DNA of 64,000 nt from Rossellomorea vietnamensis (GCF_008180615.1 NZ_VTEH01000010.1:39610-103609); one strand, 5' to 3'; positions 1 through 9,413 are shown, counted from the first letter of the stretch. Notes: generated by a model not told the origin, from the letters alone. Numbers and translations are program-made.

Positions 1-810
1 CCACTCATGTATCCATGCAGGGCTTCTGGATACATATCTTAGATGAAAACCTTCCACTCATGTACCCACGCTGGACTTCTGGATACATATCTTAGATAAA
101 AACCTTTCACTCATGTATCCACGCAGCGCATCTGTATACATATCTAAGATGGAAACCTTCCACTCATGTACCCACACAGCACTTCTGGATACATATCTTA
201 AGTAGAAACCTTTCACTCATGTACCCACACTGCGCATCTGGATACATATCTTAGATGGGCACCTTCCACTCATGTACCCACGCTGTGCATCTAGATACAT
301 ATCTTAGATGGTAACCTTCCACTCATGTATCCACGCAGCGCAACTGGATACATATCTTAGATGAAAACCTTCCGCTCATGTACCCACGCAGGACTTCTGG
401 ATACATATCTTAGATAAAAACCTTTCACTCATGTATCTACGCAGCGCTTCTAGATACATATCTTAGACGAAAACCTTCCACTCATGTATCCACACAGCAC
501 TTCTGGATACATATCTTAAGTAGAAACCTTTCACTCATGTACCCACACTGCGCATCTGGATACATATCTTAGATGAAAACCTTCCACTCATGTATCCACG
601 CTGGACTTCTGGATACATATCTTAGAGGAAAACCTTCCACTCATGTACCCACGCAGAGCTTCTGGATACATATCTTTGACGAAAATCCTTCACTCATGTA
701 TCCACGCAGAGCTTCTGGATACATATCTTAGATGAAAACTTTCCGCTCATGTACCCACGCAGGACTTCTGGATACATATCTTAAGTAGAAACCTTCCACT
801 CATGTATCCA
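1..810. repeat. 53-bp tandem repeat array with internal dyad (array 1)
   Basis: Units begin with CACTCATGTA (or CGCTCATGTA) at 2, 55, 108, 161, 214, 267, 320, 373, 426, 479, 532, 585, 638, 691 and 744, exactly 53 bp apart, and a partial unit follows at 797. The array is cut by the window start and may extend further left. Each unit contains ATGTAYCCA, an 11-nt spacer and TGGATACAT, a 9-bp inverted repeat. Unit 9 (426) changes both arms together to ATGTATCTA and TAGATACAT. The common C-for-T change in the left arm keeps pairing only as a G-U wobble in a minus-strand transcript. There is no open reading frame, no unique spacers and no cas gene. Function unknown. Confidence 0.95.
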
Positions 811-934
811 CTCTTTCGTAAAAATTGAACTCATATTTAAAGCCTCCATGCCTGTAATACGATGTATATAATGAGCCACAACACAGCAATTCAGACACAA
901 TAAAATTAATTTCGACATTATTTTCAAAAAGTTA

Positions 935-964
935 TTGCCTAGAATCTATTTTATGTGGTACTAT
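935..964 (+). promoter_or_regulatory. Possible sigma-A promoter of the tRNA cluster
   Basis: TTGCCT (935-940), 18 bp, then TACTAT (959-964), about 25 bp before tRNA-Glu. It is a plausible sigma-A promoter but neither hexamer is perfect. Confidence 0.4.
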
Positions 965-988
965 TATCTTCGTTGCTCCAAACAAAAC

Positions 989-1063
989 GGCCCATTGGTC
1001 AAGCGGTTAAGACACCGCCCTTTCACGGCGGTAACACGGGTTCGAATCCCGTATGGGTCACCA
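989..1063 (+). tRNA. tRNA-Glu (TTC)
   Basis: Acceptor arm GGCCCAT pairs with ATGGGTC (one G-T wobble), and the 3' CCA is encoded (1061-1063). The anticodon stem CCGCC/GGCGG encloses loop CTTTCAC, giving anticodon TTC. The T-arm motif GGTTCGAATCC is present. It heads a tRNA cluster 5 bp before tRNA-Asp, probably one transcript. Confidence 0.97.
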
Positions 1064-1068
1064 AAATT

Positions 1069-1145
1069 GGTCCGGTAGTTCAGTTGGTTAGAATGCCTGC
1101 CTGTCACGCAGGAGGTCGCGGGTTCGAGTCCCGTCCGGACCGCCA
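1069..1145 (+). tRNA. tRNA-Asp (GTC)
   Basis: Acceptor arm GGTCCGG pairs with CCGGACC. The anticodon stem CCTGC/GCAGG encloses loop CTGTCAC, giving anticodon GTC. T-arm GGTTCGAGTCC; discriminator G; encoded CCA at 1143-1145. Confidence 0.97.
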
Positions 1146-1184
1146 TTTACATACTAAAAAATTGATTAATTTAATCTTAGTTCA

Positions 1185-1318
1185 AACTAAGAGGGTTTCG
1201 ATAAACGAGAAGGTCAAGGAAGTGACTGAGCGAATACCGGAGCGCACTGAGAGGTGCGTGAGGATATGAGCGATGGAACTGACGAAGAGATTCGAAGTTT
1301 AGCGGAAGCCGAAACAAT
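1185..1318. other. Unclassified tRNA-cluster spacer
   Basis: This is a 130-bp spacer between tRNA-Asp and the broken tRNA-Phe, rich in GAG/GCG motifs and with a small hairpin CGCAC/GTGCG near 1245. It carries no gene I can support. It has an impression of a conserved tRNA-operon spacer, but I cannot verify that. Confidence 0.3.
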
Positions 1319-1347
1319 TATGGCTCAGTAGCTCAGTTGGTAGAGCA
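1319..1347 (+). pseudogene. 5' fragment of tRNA-Phe
   Basis: These 29 nt are identical to 1458-1486, i.e. the leader TAT plus the first 26 nt of the intact tRNA-Phe (acceptor 5' strand and D-arm). The match ends abruptly before the anticodon arm. The 110 bp between the two copies is unrelated sequence. The arrangement is that of an insertion or recombination scar at the 5' part of a tRNA gene. Confidence 0.85.
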
Positions 1348-1460
1348 CGTCCGAATAAGCTTCATAGAATAAACTTCAGCGTACAGCTCGAGCTGCACTT
1401 TGAATAAGCTTCCTTAGAGCTGGACGATCAATTAACATCTTAATTTTCCTATATTAATAT

Positions 1461-1533
1461 GGCTCAGTAGCTCAGTTGGTAGAGCAATGGACTGAAAATC
1501 CATGTGTCGGCGGTTCGATTCCGTCCTGAGCCA
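1461..1533 (+). tRNA. tRNA-Phe (GAA)
   Basis: Acceptor GGCTCAG pairs with CTGAGCC, discriminator A, and no CCA is encoded (TCC follows). The anticodon stem ATGGA/TCCAT encloses loop CTGAAAA, giving anticodon GAA. It is the last tRNA of the cluster and is followed directly by a terminator. Confidence 0.97.
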
Positions 1534-1540
1534 TCCTCTA

Positions 1541-1580
1541 AAAAGCATTGCGACGACTTGACTCTCGCGATGCTTTTTTA
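1541..1580 (+). terminator. Terminator of the tRNA cluster
   Basis: AAAAGCATTGCG and CGCGATGCTTTT form a strong stem followed by a T-tract, 8 bp after tRNA-Phe. Confidence 0.85.
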
Positions 1581-1600
1581 TTTTTCGAAAATGACAATCA

Positions 1601-1698
1601 ACCAGGCAAATGTTCCTTAGAGAAAAAAGGTGGGCTTTCCTTTTATTCTCTAAGGGTTATTTGACCCTGGGCCTGACCAAGGCGCTTCCGCTTTTATT
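1601..1698. repeat. R element, copy 1
   Basis: One of about nine copies of a roughly 115-bp dispersed imperfect hairpin element in this window. Its central stem here is CCTTAGAGAA with TTCTCTAAGG, whereas other copies use different but equally complementary arms. The flanks CAAATGTT and TTATTTGACC are shared with the other copies. No gene lies between 1534 and 1950; the rest of that stretch is AT-rich sequence in front of the M23 gene. Confidence 0.8.
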
Positions 1699-1950
1699 TC
1701 AACGTGCCAATCTTCCCCTTCGTTAATACCTACCTTCTCCTTCCTTGAACCTCCTAGATATTTCATAAGAAAGGCATAATTTGTAACTTATTATACAATT
1801 ATGTTACATTATGAAAACGTTTCTCTCTTGCTGCCAGAATTATGGTAGATTATAAAAGTACCATTTTAAACTAAACTAATTTTTTAGGTATAAGAGACTA
1901 ATGTTCATATTGCTTCTGGTTTCTTTGTCTTTAGCTAGGAGGAAAGACCG

Positions 1951-3399
1951 ATGATTTGGAGAAATTCCGTTCATTCATCTAAAGAAGAAAGTCCAAATAA
2001 ATTAATACATAAATCTGTTAAACTGCTAAAAAGAGCGGCAATGACAACAATAGCTTTGTCTGCCCTTACCTTTGGTTCTGCTGCTGCAAATGACAATGCA
2101 GAGCTTAAAACGATTTATCACGTATATATGGAGACAGAATATGTCGGCTCAGTAACGGATAAATCAGCTGTCGAGAAGGCGATTGCTAGCAAGCTTGATG
2201 CAGAAGAAGAAAAGTATGATTCTATTGAATTGCAAATTGATCAAGAGATTTCTTATATTCCAGAACAAGTATTCAGGGCATCAGCCGATAATGAAAAGGT
2301 GATTGAACACCTGACTCAGGCTGTTAAAGCAGAAGCGAAGGCTGTTTCCATCTCATTCGGCGATAAGCCGGCGGTTCTTGTAAAAGACAGGCAAGAAGCA
2401 GAACTGGCTCTGAAAAAGCTGAAACTTAAATTCGTGTCGGAAGAAGAATTAAAAGAGATGGAAGAAGGTACACCTGATTCTAAAGAAGATTCGAAATTGA
2501 TTTCAATTAAGTTATCAGAAGAAGAGAATCTTGAAGAAACCAAGGCTGCACCTGAAGAAATCATGAATGCTGACAAAGCGGTTGAGTTTCTTTTGAAAGG
2601 CACTATAGAAGAAAAAAAATACAAAGTTCAAGAAGGGGATGTATTGGGAAGTATTGCCCAAAAGCATGACCTGACTTCTGGAAAACTGCTGGAGTTAAAC
2701 CCTGAATTGAATGAAGATAGTGTCATTCAGATTGGCCATGAAGTCAATGTAACGGTATTCAAGCCGCTTGTCGATGTAACAGTTGAAAAAGAACAATCTT
2801 CAGTTGAGACAGTTCCTTATGAAAAAGAAGTAATTGAAGACAATACATTGAACAAAGGCGATATTAAAGTGAAACAGGAAGGACAAGATGGCGAAAAAGC
2901 CATTACCTACCTTATAACAGAAAAAAATGGTGTTGGGGTTAACCGTACAGTCACAGAAGAAACAGTGACGAAAGAGCCTGTTAAGTATATTGTAATCAAA
3001 GGAACCAAAGTTACTCCTTCCCGGGGCTCAGGAAGTTTCTCATGGCCTACAAACGGCGGATATGTATCTTCCAAAGTTGGTCAGCGATGGGGAAAAATGC
3101 ACAAAGGGATTGATATTGCCCGTCCCAATAACTTGACGATCAAATCGATTGATAACGGGACAGTTGTTTCAGCTGGATGGGATTCCGGCGGATATGGAAA
3201 CAAAGTGGTTATCGACCATAATAACGGCTACCGATCCGTTTATGCACATTTAAGCAGTATCAGTGTATCAGCTGGACAAACCGTTTCAGCCGGTTCTGCT
3301 ATTGGAAATATGGGAAAAACAGGTCAATCAACAGGAGTTCACCTGCACTTGGAAGTATATAAGAATGGTGGAATGGTTGATCCTTTAAGCCTCTTTTAA
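1951..3399 (+). CDS. M23 peptidase with LysM and G5 domains
   Basis: A cell-wall endopeptidase of the LytM/M23 zinc family, 482 residues. A hydrophobic export segment lies at about 29-47. LysM (peptidoglycan binding, YKVQEGDVLGSIA) is at about 222-270 and a G5 domain at about 271-350. The catalytic domain is at about 365-482 and has the zinc ligands H384 and D388 (HKGID) and the H464-L-H466 pair, so it looks active. AGGAGG lies 8 bp before the ATG. It sits just upstream of walR, as similar genes do in many Bacillaceae, and control by WalR would fit, although I did not identify a WalR box. Function is firm at family level; the exact bond cleaved is not determinable here. Confidence 0.9.
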   Translation: MIWRNSVHSSKEESPNKLIHKSVKLLKRAAMTTIALSALTFGSAAANDNAELKTIYHVYMETEYVGSVTDKSAVEKAIASKLDAEEEKYDSIELQIDQEISYIPEQVFRASADNEKVIEHLTQAVKAEAKAVSISFGDKPAVLVKDRQEAELALKKLKLKFVSEEELKEMEEGTPDSKEDSKLISIKLSEEENLEETKAAPEEIMNADKAVEFLLKGTIEEKKYKVQEGDVLGSIAQKHDLTSGKLLELNPELNEDSVIQIGHEVNVTVFKPLVDVTVEKEQSSVETVPYEKEVIEDNTLNKGDIKVKQEGQDGEKAITYLITEKNGVGVNRTVTEETVTKEPVKYIVIKGTKVTPSRGSGSFSWPTNGGYVSSKVGQRWGKMHKGIDIARPNNLTIKSIDNGTVVSAGWDSGGYGNKVVIDHNNGYRSVYAHLSSISVSAGQTVSAGSAIGNMGKTGQSTGVHLHLEVYKNGGMVDPLSLF

Positions 3400-3427
3400 T
3401 AAATGAACGATGTATCTTGGAATCCAA

Positions 3428-3461
3428 TGCCTCTGGCCGTTTCGGCTCGGAGGCTTTTCTT
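3428..3461 (+). terminator. Terminator after the M23 gene
   Basis: GCCTC-TGGCC and GGCT-CGGAGGC form an imperfect stem followed by TTTTCTTT, 30 bp after the stop. Confidence 0.8.
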
Positions 3462-3463
3462 TA

Positions 3464-3658
3464 TAAAAAGCTGTTTTCTCATAGTTTGTTGCTTTCGGAT
3501 AAATTCCAGGAGCCGGATTTTCCCCAGATACTAAGGAATTTCTCTCTAATCGGGTAAAAAGCTCTTTTTTTCATGATTACCAGGTTATCAAGGTGGGTTA
3601 AGATTAGTTTTTTTGAATTAGTTTCAAATAGCAACAAAGTTTACAAAACAGCCTTATA
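3464..3658. repeat. M element (MITE-like), copy 1
   Basis: Left end AAAAGCTGTTTTCTCATAG then TTGTTGCTTTCGG; right end AAATAGCAACAAAGTTTAC then AAAACAGCCTT. The two ends are approximate inverted repeats of each other. An internal CTCTCTAATCGGG-type hairpin and an AGCTCTTTTT motif are shared with other copies. The remaining 300 bp to walR is non-coding, contains the walR promoter region, and has no gene I can support. Confidence 0.7.
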
Positions 3659-3965
3659 AAAAACTATCCTTGGTGAAATTTGGTTTCAGGCATCGCGCTT
3701 ATCCACCTATTTTGAGTCTTTACCATTTATTTTTACTGATTTATATTACCCGGGAGATAAAAGCTTCAAACCTGTGAGAGTTAATAGATTACAATATGGA
3801 GACAAACCCTTCTAATTCCAGATAAAAGATGAATTAAAAGCGATTAAATGATAAATTAGAATCAACCCTGCGTTCATAAGCGTGCAGGTTTGTACCATAA
3901 TACTAACTAGTAGAGAAACATTCACTGAAATAAAAGTCAATTTGAGATAAAGGAGATTAGGGACT

Positions 3966-4676
3966 ATGGATAAGAAGATACTTGTTGTAGATGATGAGAA
4001 ACCGATTGCGGATATACTGCAGTTCAACTTAAAGAAAGAGGGCTATGAAGTCCACTGCGCATATGATGGCGATGAAGCAGTCAAAATGGCGGAAGAAATC
4101 AAACCTGATCTTGTGCTGCTTGATATCATGCTTCCTAACCGCGATGGAATGGAAGTCTGCCGTGAAATCAGGAAAAAATATGAAATGCCGATTATCATGC
4201 TGACTGCTAAAGATTCTGAAATTGACAAGGTCCTTGGTCTGGAGTTAGGTGCTGATGACTATGTCACCAAACCATTCAGTACGAGGGAACTGATTGCCCG
4301 TGTTAAAGCAAACATGAGAAGGCATCAGCATGGGGCTGCCCAGCAGGCGGATGAAGCAGGATCAAATGAAATTGCTGTTGGTTCTCTTGTCATTCACCCT
4401 GATGCGTATATCGTCTCTAAAAGAGGAGATACAATCGAACTTACTCACCGTGAATTTGAGCTGCTTCATTACCTGGCCAAGCATATCGGTCAAGTTATGA
4501 CTCGTGAGCACCTCCTGCAAACTGTATGGGGCTATGACTATTATGGAGATGTCAGGACTGTGGATGTAACGGTAAGACGTCTGCGTGAGAAAATTGAGGA
4601 CAATCCCAGCCATCCTAATTGGATCGTTACCAGAAGAGGAGTCGGCTATTATTTACGCAACCCAGAACAGGAGTAA
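3966..4676 (+). CDS. walR: Essential response regulator WalR
   Basis: OmpR-family response regulator that controls cell-wall hydrolase and wall-metabolism genes with WalK. 236 residues, nearly identical to B. subtilis WalR (YycF) through its length. The receiver domain is at 1-120 with phospho-acceptor D53 (LLDIMLP), acidic pair D9/D10 and the TKPFS lysine. The winged-helix DNA-binding domain is at about 135-232 ([13 protein letters not shown]). AAAGGAGA precedes the ATG. It heads walRKHIJ, with walK starting 4 bp after the stop. Identification is firm. Confidence 0.98.
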   Translation: MDKKILVVDDEKPIADILQFNLKKEGYEVHCAYDGDEAVKMAEEIKPDLVLLDIMLPNRDGMEVCREIRKKYEMPIIMLTAKDSEIDKVLGLELGADDYVTKPFSTRELIARVKANMRRHQHGAAQQADEAGSNEIAVGSLVIHPDAYIVSKRGDTIELTHREFELLHYLAKHIGQVMTREHLLQTVWGYDYYGDVRTVDVTVRRLREKIEDNPSHPNWIVTRRGVGYYLRNPEQE

Positions 4677-4680
4677 TTAA

Positions 4681-6501
4681 ATGAAGAAAGTAGGCATTAC
4701 CCGTTCCATACACTTGAAGTTCGTCTTGATTTATGTCCTGCTTATCCTTCTGGCCATGCAAATCATTGGAGTATACTTTGTCCGTGAGCTGGAGGATAAG
4801 CTGATCACCAATTTTACAAGCAATATTAAAGAGAATGTCCGCTTTTTACAATATAATATCGGCGAAGAAATGCTCAAGGAAAGGACAGAGGATGATCCCC
4901 AACTTGAGGAAGATATTGAGCGGATCCTTGATGATTTTAAAGGGTCCGATGTTTCTGAGGTTACAGTCATTGACAGCAAGTCCCGCATCCTCGGTTCTGC
5001 CAGGGATGATAACCTCGATACAGTCGGACAGCGTACCACTAATACCATGGTGAAGAGGGTTTTAGCGACTGGAAAAGAAATTGACGAAGCTTTCCTTAAC
5101 CAAAACGGAAACCGGATATGGGTGTACACCTCTCCGATCACCATTGGTAATGAAGAAATCGGGGCTGTTTATCTTATAGCCAAAATTGAAAACGTCTATC
5201 AGCAGCTGGAAGAAATTAATGAAATTTTTTCCACAGGCACGGCCATTGCTCTTGTAATTACTGCTATCCTGGGTGTTCTTCTGGGTCAGACGGTTACGAG
5301 GCCGATTTCCGATATGAGGAAACAAGCTCTTGCGATGGCAAAAGGAAACTTCTCGAGAAAAGTAAAGGTATATGGATATGATGAGATTGGCCAGCTGGCC
5401 ATCACATTTAATAATTTGACGAAGAGGCTTCAAGAAGCTCCAGCAACGACTGAAGGGGAAAGAAGAAAGCTCTCTTCTGTCCTTTCTTATATGACGGATG
5501 GTGTTATAGCAACCGACCGTAAAGGCAGAGTCATCTTGATCAATGATCCTGCAGCCAAGATGCTGAATGTTTCACGTGAAACAGTCCTGTCACAGCCTCT
5601 GGTATCTCTATTAGGGCTTGATGAAGAGTATACATTTGAAGACCTATCAAATGAGCAAGATTCCATTATCCTGGATTATAGTACGAAAGAACAGCCTTAT
5701 ATATTAAGAGCTAATTTCTCGGTTATCCAAAAAGAAACGGGCTTTGTTAACGGAATTATAACCGTCCTTCATGATATTACGGAGCAGGAAAAGATTGATA
5801 TGGAACGAAGGGACTTTGTATCCAATGTTTCTCATGAATTAAGGACACCTTTAACGACTATGAGGAGTTACTTGGAAGCATTAGCAGAGGGAGCTTGGCA
5901 GGATGAAGAAATCGCTCCGCGGTTCCTTAGTGTTACTCAAGATGAGACAGAGCGGATGATCCGCCTGGTAAATGATCTTCTTCAGCTTTCCAAAATGGAC
6001 AGTAAAGATTACCGTTTTAATAAGGAATGGATTGAATTCGTAGGCTTCTTCCATCAAATCATCGACCGATTTGAAATGTCTAAAAATCAAAATGTTGATT
6101 TTAAAAGACAGCTCCCTGAGAATGCCTTATTTGTAGATATTGATAAGGATAAATTGACCCAGGTTCTTGATAATATTATTTCCAATGCGTTGAAATATTC
6201 CCCTGAAGGCGGTTTGATTACATTCAGTGTCACAGAGAAAGAGGAACATATCTTAATCAGTGTATCTGACCAGGGATTGGGTATTCCACAGGATAATTTA
6301 ACAAAAATCTTTGAACGTTTTTATAGAGTCGATAAAGCCCGATCAAGACAAATGGGAGGCACCGGGCTGGGTCTTGCCATTGCAAAAGAGATGATTTCAG
6401 CTCACGGCGGAACTATATGGGCTGAAAGTAAGGAAGGAAAAGGAACAACCATTTCATTTACTCTTCCTTATGACAGTACACAAGAGGATGAGTGGCTATG
6501 A
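4681..6501 (+). CDS. walK: Essential sensor histidine kinase WalK
   Basis: Membrane sensor kinase for WalR, 606 residues. TM1 is at about 12-30, an extracytoplasmic PAS-like domain at about 31-180, TM2 at about 183-203, then HAMP, cytoplasmic PAS (about 262-370), HisKA with phospho-acceptor H385 (VSHELRTPL) and HATPase_c (N box NALKYS, G1 DQGLGI, G2 GTGLGL). It overlaps walH by 4 bp (ATGA). A perfect 16-bp parS sequence lies inside the gene at 5568-5583, within the cytoplasmic PAS coding region. Confidence 0.98.
   Translation: MKKVGITRSIHLKFVLIYVLLILLAMQIIGVYFVRELEDKLITNFTSNIKENVRFLQYNIGEEMLKERTEDDPQLEEDIERILDDFKGSDVSEVTVIDSKSRILGSARDDNLDTVGQRTTNTMVKRVLATGKEIDEAFLNQNGNRIWVYTSPITIGNEEIGAVYLIAKIENVYQQLEEINEIFSTGTAIALVITAILGVLLGQTVTRPISDMRKQALAMAKGNFSRKVKVYGYDEIGQLAITFNNLTKRLQEAPATTEGERRKLSSVLSYMTDGVIATDRKGRVILINDPAAKMLNVSRETVLSQPLVSLLGLDEEYTFEDLSNEQDSIILDYSTKEQPYILRANFSVIQKETGFVNGIITVLHDITEQEKIDMERRDFVSNVSHELRTPLTTMRSYLEALAEGAWQDEEIAPRFLSVTQDETERMIRLVNDLLQLSKMDSKDYRFNKEWIEFVGFFHQIIDRFEMSKNQNVDFKRQLPENALFVDIDKDKLTQVLDNIISNALKYSPEGGLITFSVTEKEEHILISVSDQGLGIPQDNLTKIFERFYRVDKARSRQMGGTGLGLAIAKEMISAHGGTIWAESKEGKGTTISFTLPYDSTQEDEWL
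5568..5583. other. parS chromosome-partition site inside walK
   Basis: TGTTTCACGTGAAACA is a perfect 16-bp palindrome matching the ParB (Spo0J) binding consensus. parS sites cluster around oriC in Firmicutes and often lie inside genes. It encodes the in-frame residues NVSRET of WalK. Confidence 0.93.
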
Positions 6502-7817
6502 AGTATGAACAAATCAAATCCATCACACTGACCTTGCTTGTGGTCTCCAGTATCTTTTTGACCTGGAATTTATGGACGTATCAGCCAAGTCTGGAGCCAA
6601 TTGATGAGAGCACTATTACGGAGGATATCGTAATCAGTGATCAAAAGGAGCTTAGGGAAATTATCCTGCCTCTTAAACTTCTTTATCATCGTGGAACTGA
6701 CACCTATGGAACACAGAGGCAATTCGAGATGGAAAAGATGATAAATCAAATGGCTTCGTGGGATGTTTATGGGTTGACCAATATATCAGGAACGCTGACA
6801 AATGCAGAATTTTTTGAGCTTGTCCATGGTGAAGACCGGGTGGAAATTATCTTCCCCGATCTCATTTCTTTTGAGCTGTTTAATCCTATTATAAGATTCC
6901 GGGATAATCAGCTGCCGGCTGATACATTTGACCGGATCATTGTGAAAACAAGAGAAGATTCAGCGGAGTATGGGACGGTATACTTTGTCTCTTATAGCAC
7001 TCAAAAAGTCTATGAAAGCCGGATAAATACTGCAGCTTTACAAGATTTCGAGAAGGAGTTTGCTGCTAAATCCATTAAGCATCCTGAATACTTTGGATTT
7101 GATGCTTCGGATACCCGCAGAGTCTATCTCCCTGAAAACTCAATGGACTTGAACAGCTATCAGTATGTTGCCGAACAAGATTCTCTTAATCAATATGTTG
7201 ATGCTCTATTCAGCAAGCCCTCACTGGTCAGTCATGAATTCACTAATACAGGAGAGGAATTCAATGATGAGACCAGCCTGATGAGGGTTAATGTTCACAA
7301 TAAAACTTTCTCGTTTGTGAATATTGAAGAAGAAGCAGAAGGCGAGACGAGTGTAACGAATCTCGTAATGCAGACAAGCGACTTCATTAATGACCATGGC
7401 GGCTGGCCGGCAGATTACTCTTATCGCTATTTCTCTGCGAGTAAGCCGCAGCGAAAGGTTCAATATCGGATGTTCATGCATGATCTCCCAGTGTTCAATG
7501 AAAGCGGTATGTCAGAATACTCGGTTGTGCTCGGTAAGGTGAATATTTATAAATATTACAGGCCTTATACGAGTTTGGATGGTACTTCTTCTGAAACCAG
7601 AAGCGTCACGCTCCCCTCCGGAAGGAAAGTGCTGGAACATCTGCTGGCAGACAATATCAATCCTGAGCAGATTGAAGATATCGTTCAAGGATTCAAACTG
7701 GCAAACGATGTCTCAAACCTCGTCGTTCTAGAACCGGCCTGGTATTATAAATATGCCGGCTCGTGGATCAGGGTTCAGACTGAAGATGTTGGGAGGGTTC
7801 CGATTGGATTGGAGTAA
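6498..7817 (+). CDS. walH: WalRK regulator WalH (YycH)
   Basis: Membrane-anchored extracytoplasmic negative regulator that interacts with WalK and WalI. 439 residues: an N-terminal TM helix at about 7-24 and then a long extracellular YycH domain. I chose the ATG at 6498 because it overlaps the walK stop as ATGA and has AGAGG about 10 bp upstream; a GTG at 6492 sits too close to that site. The 3' end overlaps walI. Confidence 0.95.
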   Translation: MKYEQIKSITLTLLVVSSIFLTWNLWTYQPSLEPIDESTITEDIVISDQKELREIILPLKLLYHRGTDTYGTQRQFEMEKMINQMASWDVYGLTNISGTLTNAEFFELVHGEDRVEIIFPDLISFELFNPIIRFRDNQLPADTFDRIIVKTREDSAEYGTVYFVSYSTQKVYESRINTAALQDFEKEFAAKSIKHPEYFGFDASDTRRVYLPENSMDLNSYQYVAEQDSLNQYVDALFSKPSLVSHEFTNTGEEFNDETSLMRVNVHNKTFSFVNIEEEAEGETSVTNLVMQTSDFINDHGGWPADYSYRYFSASKPQRKVQYRMFMHDLPVFNESGMSEYSVVLGKVNIYKYYRPYTSLDGTSSETRSVTLPSGRKVLEHLLADNINPEQIEDIVQGFKLANDVSNLVVLEPAWYYKYAGSWIRVQTEDVGRVPIGLE

Positions 7818-8613
7818 AACAAAAACGATTTTTATCATTGTATTTCTAATCCTGGATATTTTCCTGTTAACACTCTTCATAAACAAGTATAATGAAAGCC
7901 AGTACGATTTTCTTGGAGAGACAAAGTTTGAGGATCAGCTTCAAGTGGATAATATCAAGTATGAACAGCCTCTTTCAAAAGAACCGGAGAAACAGCCTTA
8001 TATAAATGCCATTACAAAGGCGTTTACTGCTGAAGATATTAAGGATCTTAAGAATCAATCTGTCGAAATTATTGATTCCACCACAATTTCTTCAACCTTT
8101 GAAGATACAGAATACGTTTTAAGCGAAAAGTTTAAACCGGAGGAGCTTACTGATTTCATTAACAAAAATGTCCTGAACGGCGATGCCTATTCATTTTGGG
8201 ATATAGATGAAGAACAGCAGAGAATCCTTTATTATCAGAATTACAAGGGAAAGCCCATATTTAAAAATATCAATGGTGAGCTTGCGATCTACTTTAATGA
8301 AGATCGCAAAATTGTCTCCTATACTCAAACCTTGATGACAGACTTTGAAGAGTTTACCGAAAAAAAATCTGTCATTTCGCCGATTCAAGCGGTGGAGACC
8401 CTGTATGACAAAGATAAGCTGCTTCCTGACAGTTCAATCAGGACACCGGAAATCGGTTTCTATACTCTTGTACCGGAGGCAGAGCGGCAAGTTTTAAGTC
8501 CCGCCTGGCATTTTACCGTGACAAGAGATGGGGAAACAGAGCATCATTTCGTGAATGCCTTTGAGGGCAATATTATCGAGTTCACCAATACAGAAAAAGA
8601 AATACTGGAGTGA
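7804..8613 (+). CDS. walI: WalRK regulator WalI (YycI)
   Basis: Bitopic membrane protein that works with WalH to modulate WalK; 269 residues. One TM helix at about 8-26 is followed by a YycI/YycH-like extracellular domain. The start is taken as TTG at 7804, giving DWSKTKT right after Met as in B. subtilis WalI, with GGGAGG 7 bp upstream. An ATG at 7786 is in frame but has no ribosome site. The first 14 bp overlap the end of walH. Confidence 0.93.
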   Translation: MDWSKTKTIFIIVFLILDIFLLTLFINKYNESQYDFLGETKFEDQLQVDNIKYEQPLSKEPEKQPYINAITKAFTAEDIKDLKNQSVEIIDSTTISSTFEDTEYVLSEKFKPEELTDFINKNVLNGDAYSFWDIDEEQQRILYYQNYKGKPIFKNINGELAIYFNEDRKIVSYTQTLMTDFEEFTEKKSVISPIQAVETLYDKDKLLPDSSIRTPEIGFYTLVPEAERQVLSPAWHFTVTRDGETEHHFVNAFEGNIIEFTNTEKEILE

Positions 8614-8618
8614 GAGAA

Positions 8619-9413
8619 ATGTCTATGCATTTTAGTGTACTTGCGAGCGGAAGTACGGGAAATGCCATTTTTGTTGAAACAGACCAGAACTCATTCCTCG
8701 TGGATGCTGGTCTAAGCGGAAAACAAATGGAAGCATTGTTTCAGAAGATTGGCCGGAACATCAAGGAGCTAACAGGCATCCTGGTGACCCATGAGCACAG
8801 TGACCATATAAAAGGAATTGGAATCCTGGCCAGAAAATACGGCCTGCCTATATATGCAAATGCAAAAACGTGGAAGGCAATGGACCCTCTAATCGGCAAT
8901 GTCCCGCTGGAGCAAAAATTCGAGTTCGGCATGGAAAAGGTTCAAACATTCGGCTCCCTCGATATCGAATCATTTGGAGTTTCCCATGATGCTGCAGAGC
9001 CAATGTTCTACACTTTCCACCATGAAGGCAGAAAGCTGGTCCTTGTAACGGACACTGGATATGTCAGCGACCGCATGAAGGGTATCATCTCTAATGCCAA
9101 CACGTATGTATTCGAAAGCAATCATGACGTGGACATGCTCAGAATGTGCCGATATCCTTGGAGTATCAAACGCCGTATCCTTAGTGATGTCGGCCATGTC
9201 TCCAATGAGGATGCAGCCATTGCGATGAGTGAAGTGTTCGGTGACCAGACCAACAGCATCTATCTTGCTCACTTGAGTAAAGATAATAATATGAAAGACC
9301 TTGCAAGGATGAGTGTTTCTCAAACACTTGAATCAAAAGGAATCAGAGTCGGCGAGCAGTTCAATCTTCTCGATACCGACCCTAAGAACCCGACAGAACT
9401 CGCAGCTATCTAG
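8619..9413 (+). CDS. walJ: Metallo-beta-lactamase-fold exonuclease WalJ
   Basis: Metallo-hydrolase of the WalJ/YycJ family, 264 residues. HEHSDH metal motif at about 59-64 and further conserved ligands (VTDTGY, HVSNED, AHLSKDN). WalJ is linked to DNA metabolism and to cell division/replication coordination in Firmicutes. ATG 8619 has GGAG 8 bp upstream, and the protein then begins [15 protein letters not shown] as in relatives. It is the last wal gene and is followed by a terminator. Confidence 0.95.
   Translation: MSMHFSVLASGSTGNAIFVETDQNSFLVDAGLSGKQMEALFQKIGRNIKELTGILVTHEHSDHIKGIGILARKYGLPIYANAKTWKAMDPLIGNVPLEQKFEFGMEKVQTFGSLDIESFGVSHDAAEPMFYTFHHEGRKLVLVTDTGYVSDRMKGIISNANTYVFESNHDVDMLRMCRYPWSIKRRILSDVGHVSNEDAAIAMSEVFGDQTNSIYLAHLSKDNNMKDLARMSVSQTLESKGIRVGEQFNLLDTDPKNPTELAAI

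Noticed and set aside
1-810. CRISPR array
   Set aside because: Whole 53-bp units repeat; there are no unique spacers and no cas genes in the window. The same holds for the arrays at 51.3-52.1 kb and 61.4-61.8 kb.
108-810. DnaA boxes in array 1
   Set aside because: TATCCAC cores resemble DnaA boxes, but almost every unit has at least two mismatches; only one unit (479) has one mismatch. Unlike the rlmH cluster, none is perfect.
955-1269. 104-codon reading frame across the tRNA genes
   Set aside because: It reads through two intact tRNAs in sense and antisense; no ribosome site.
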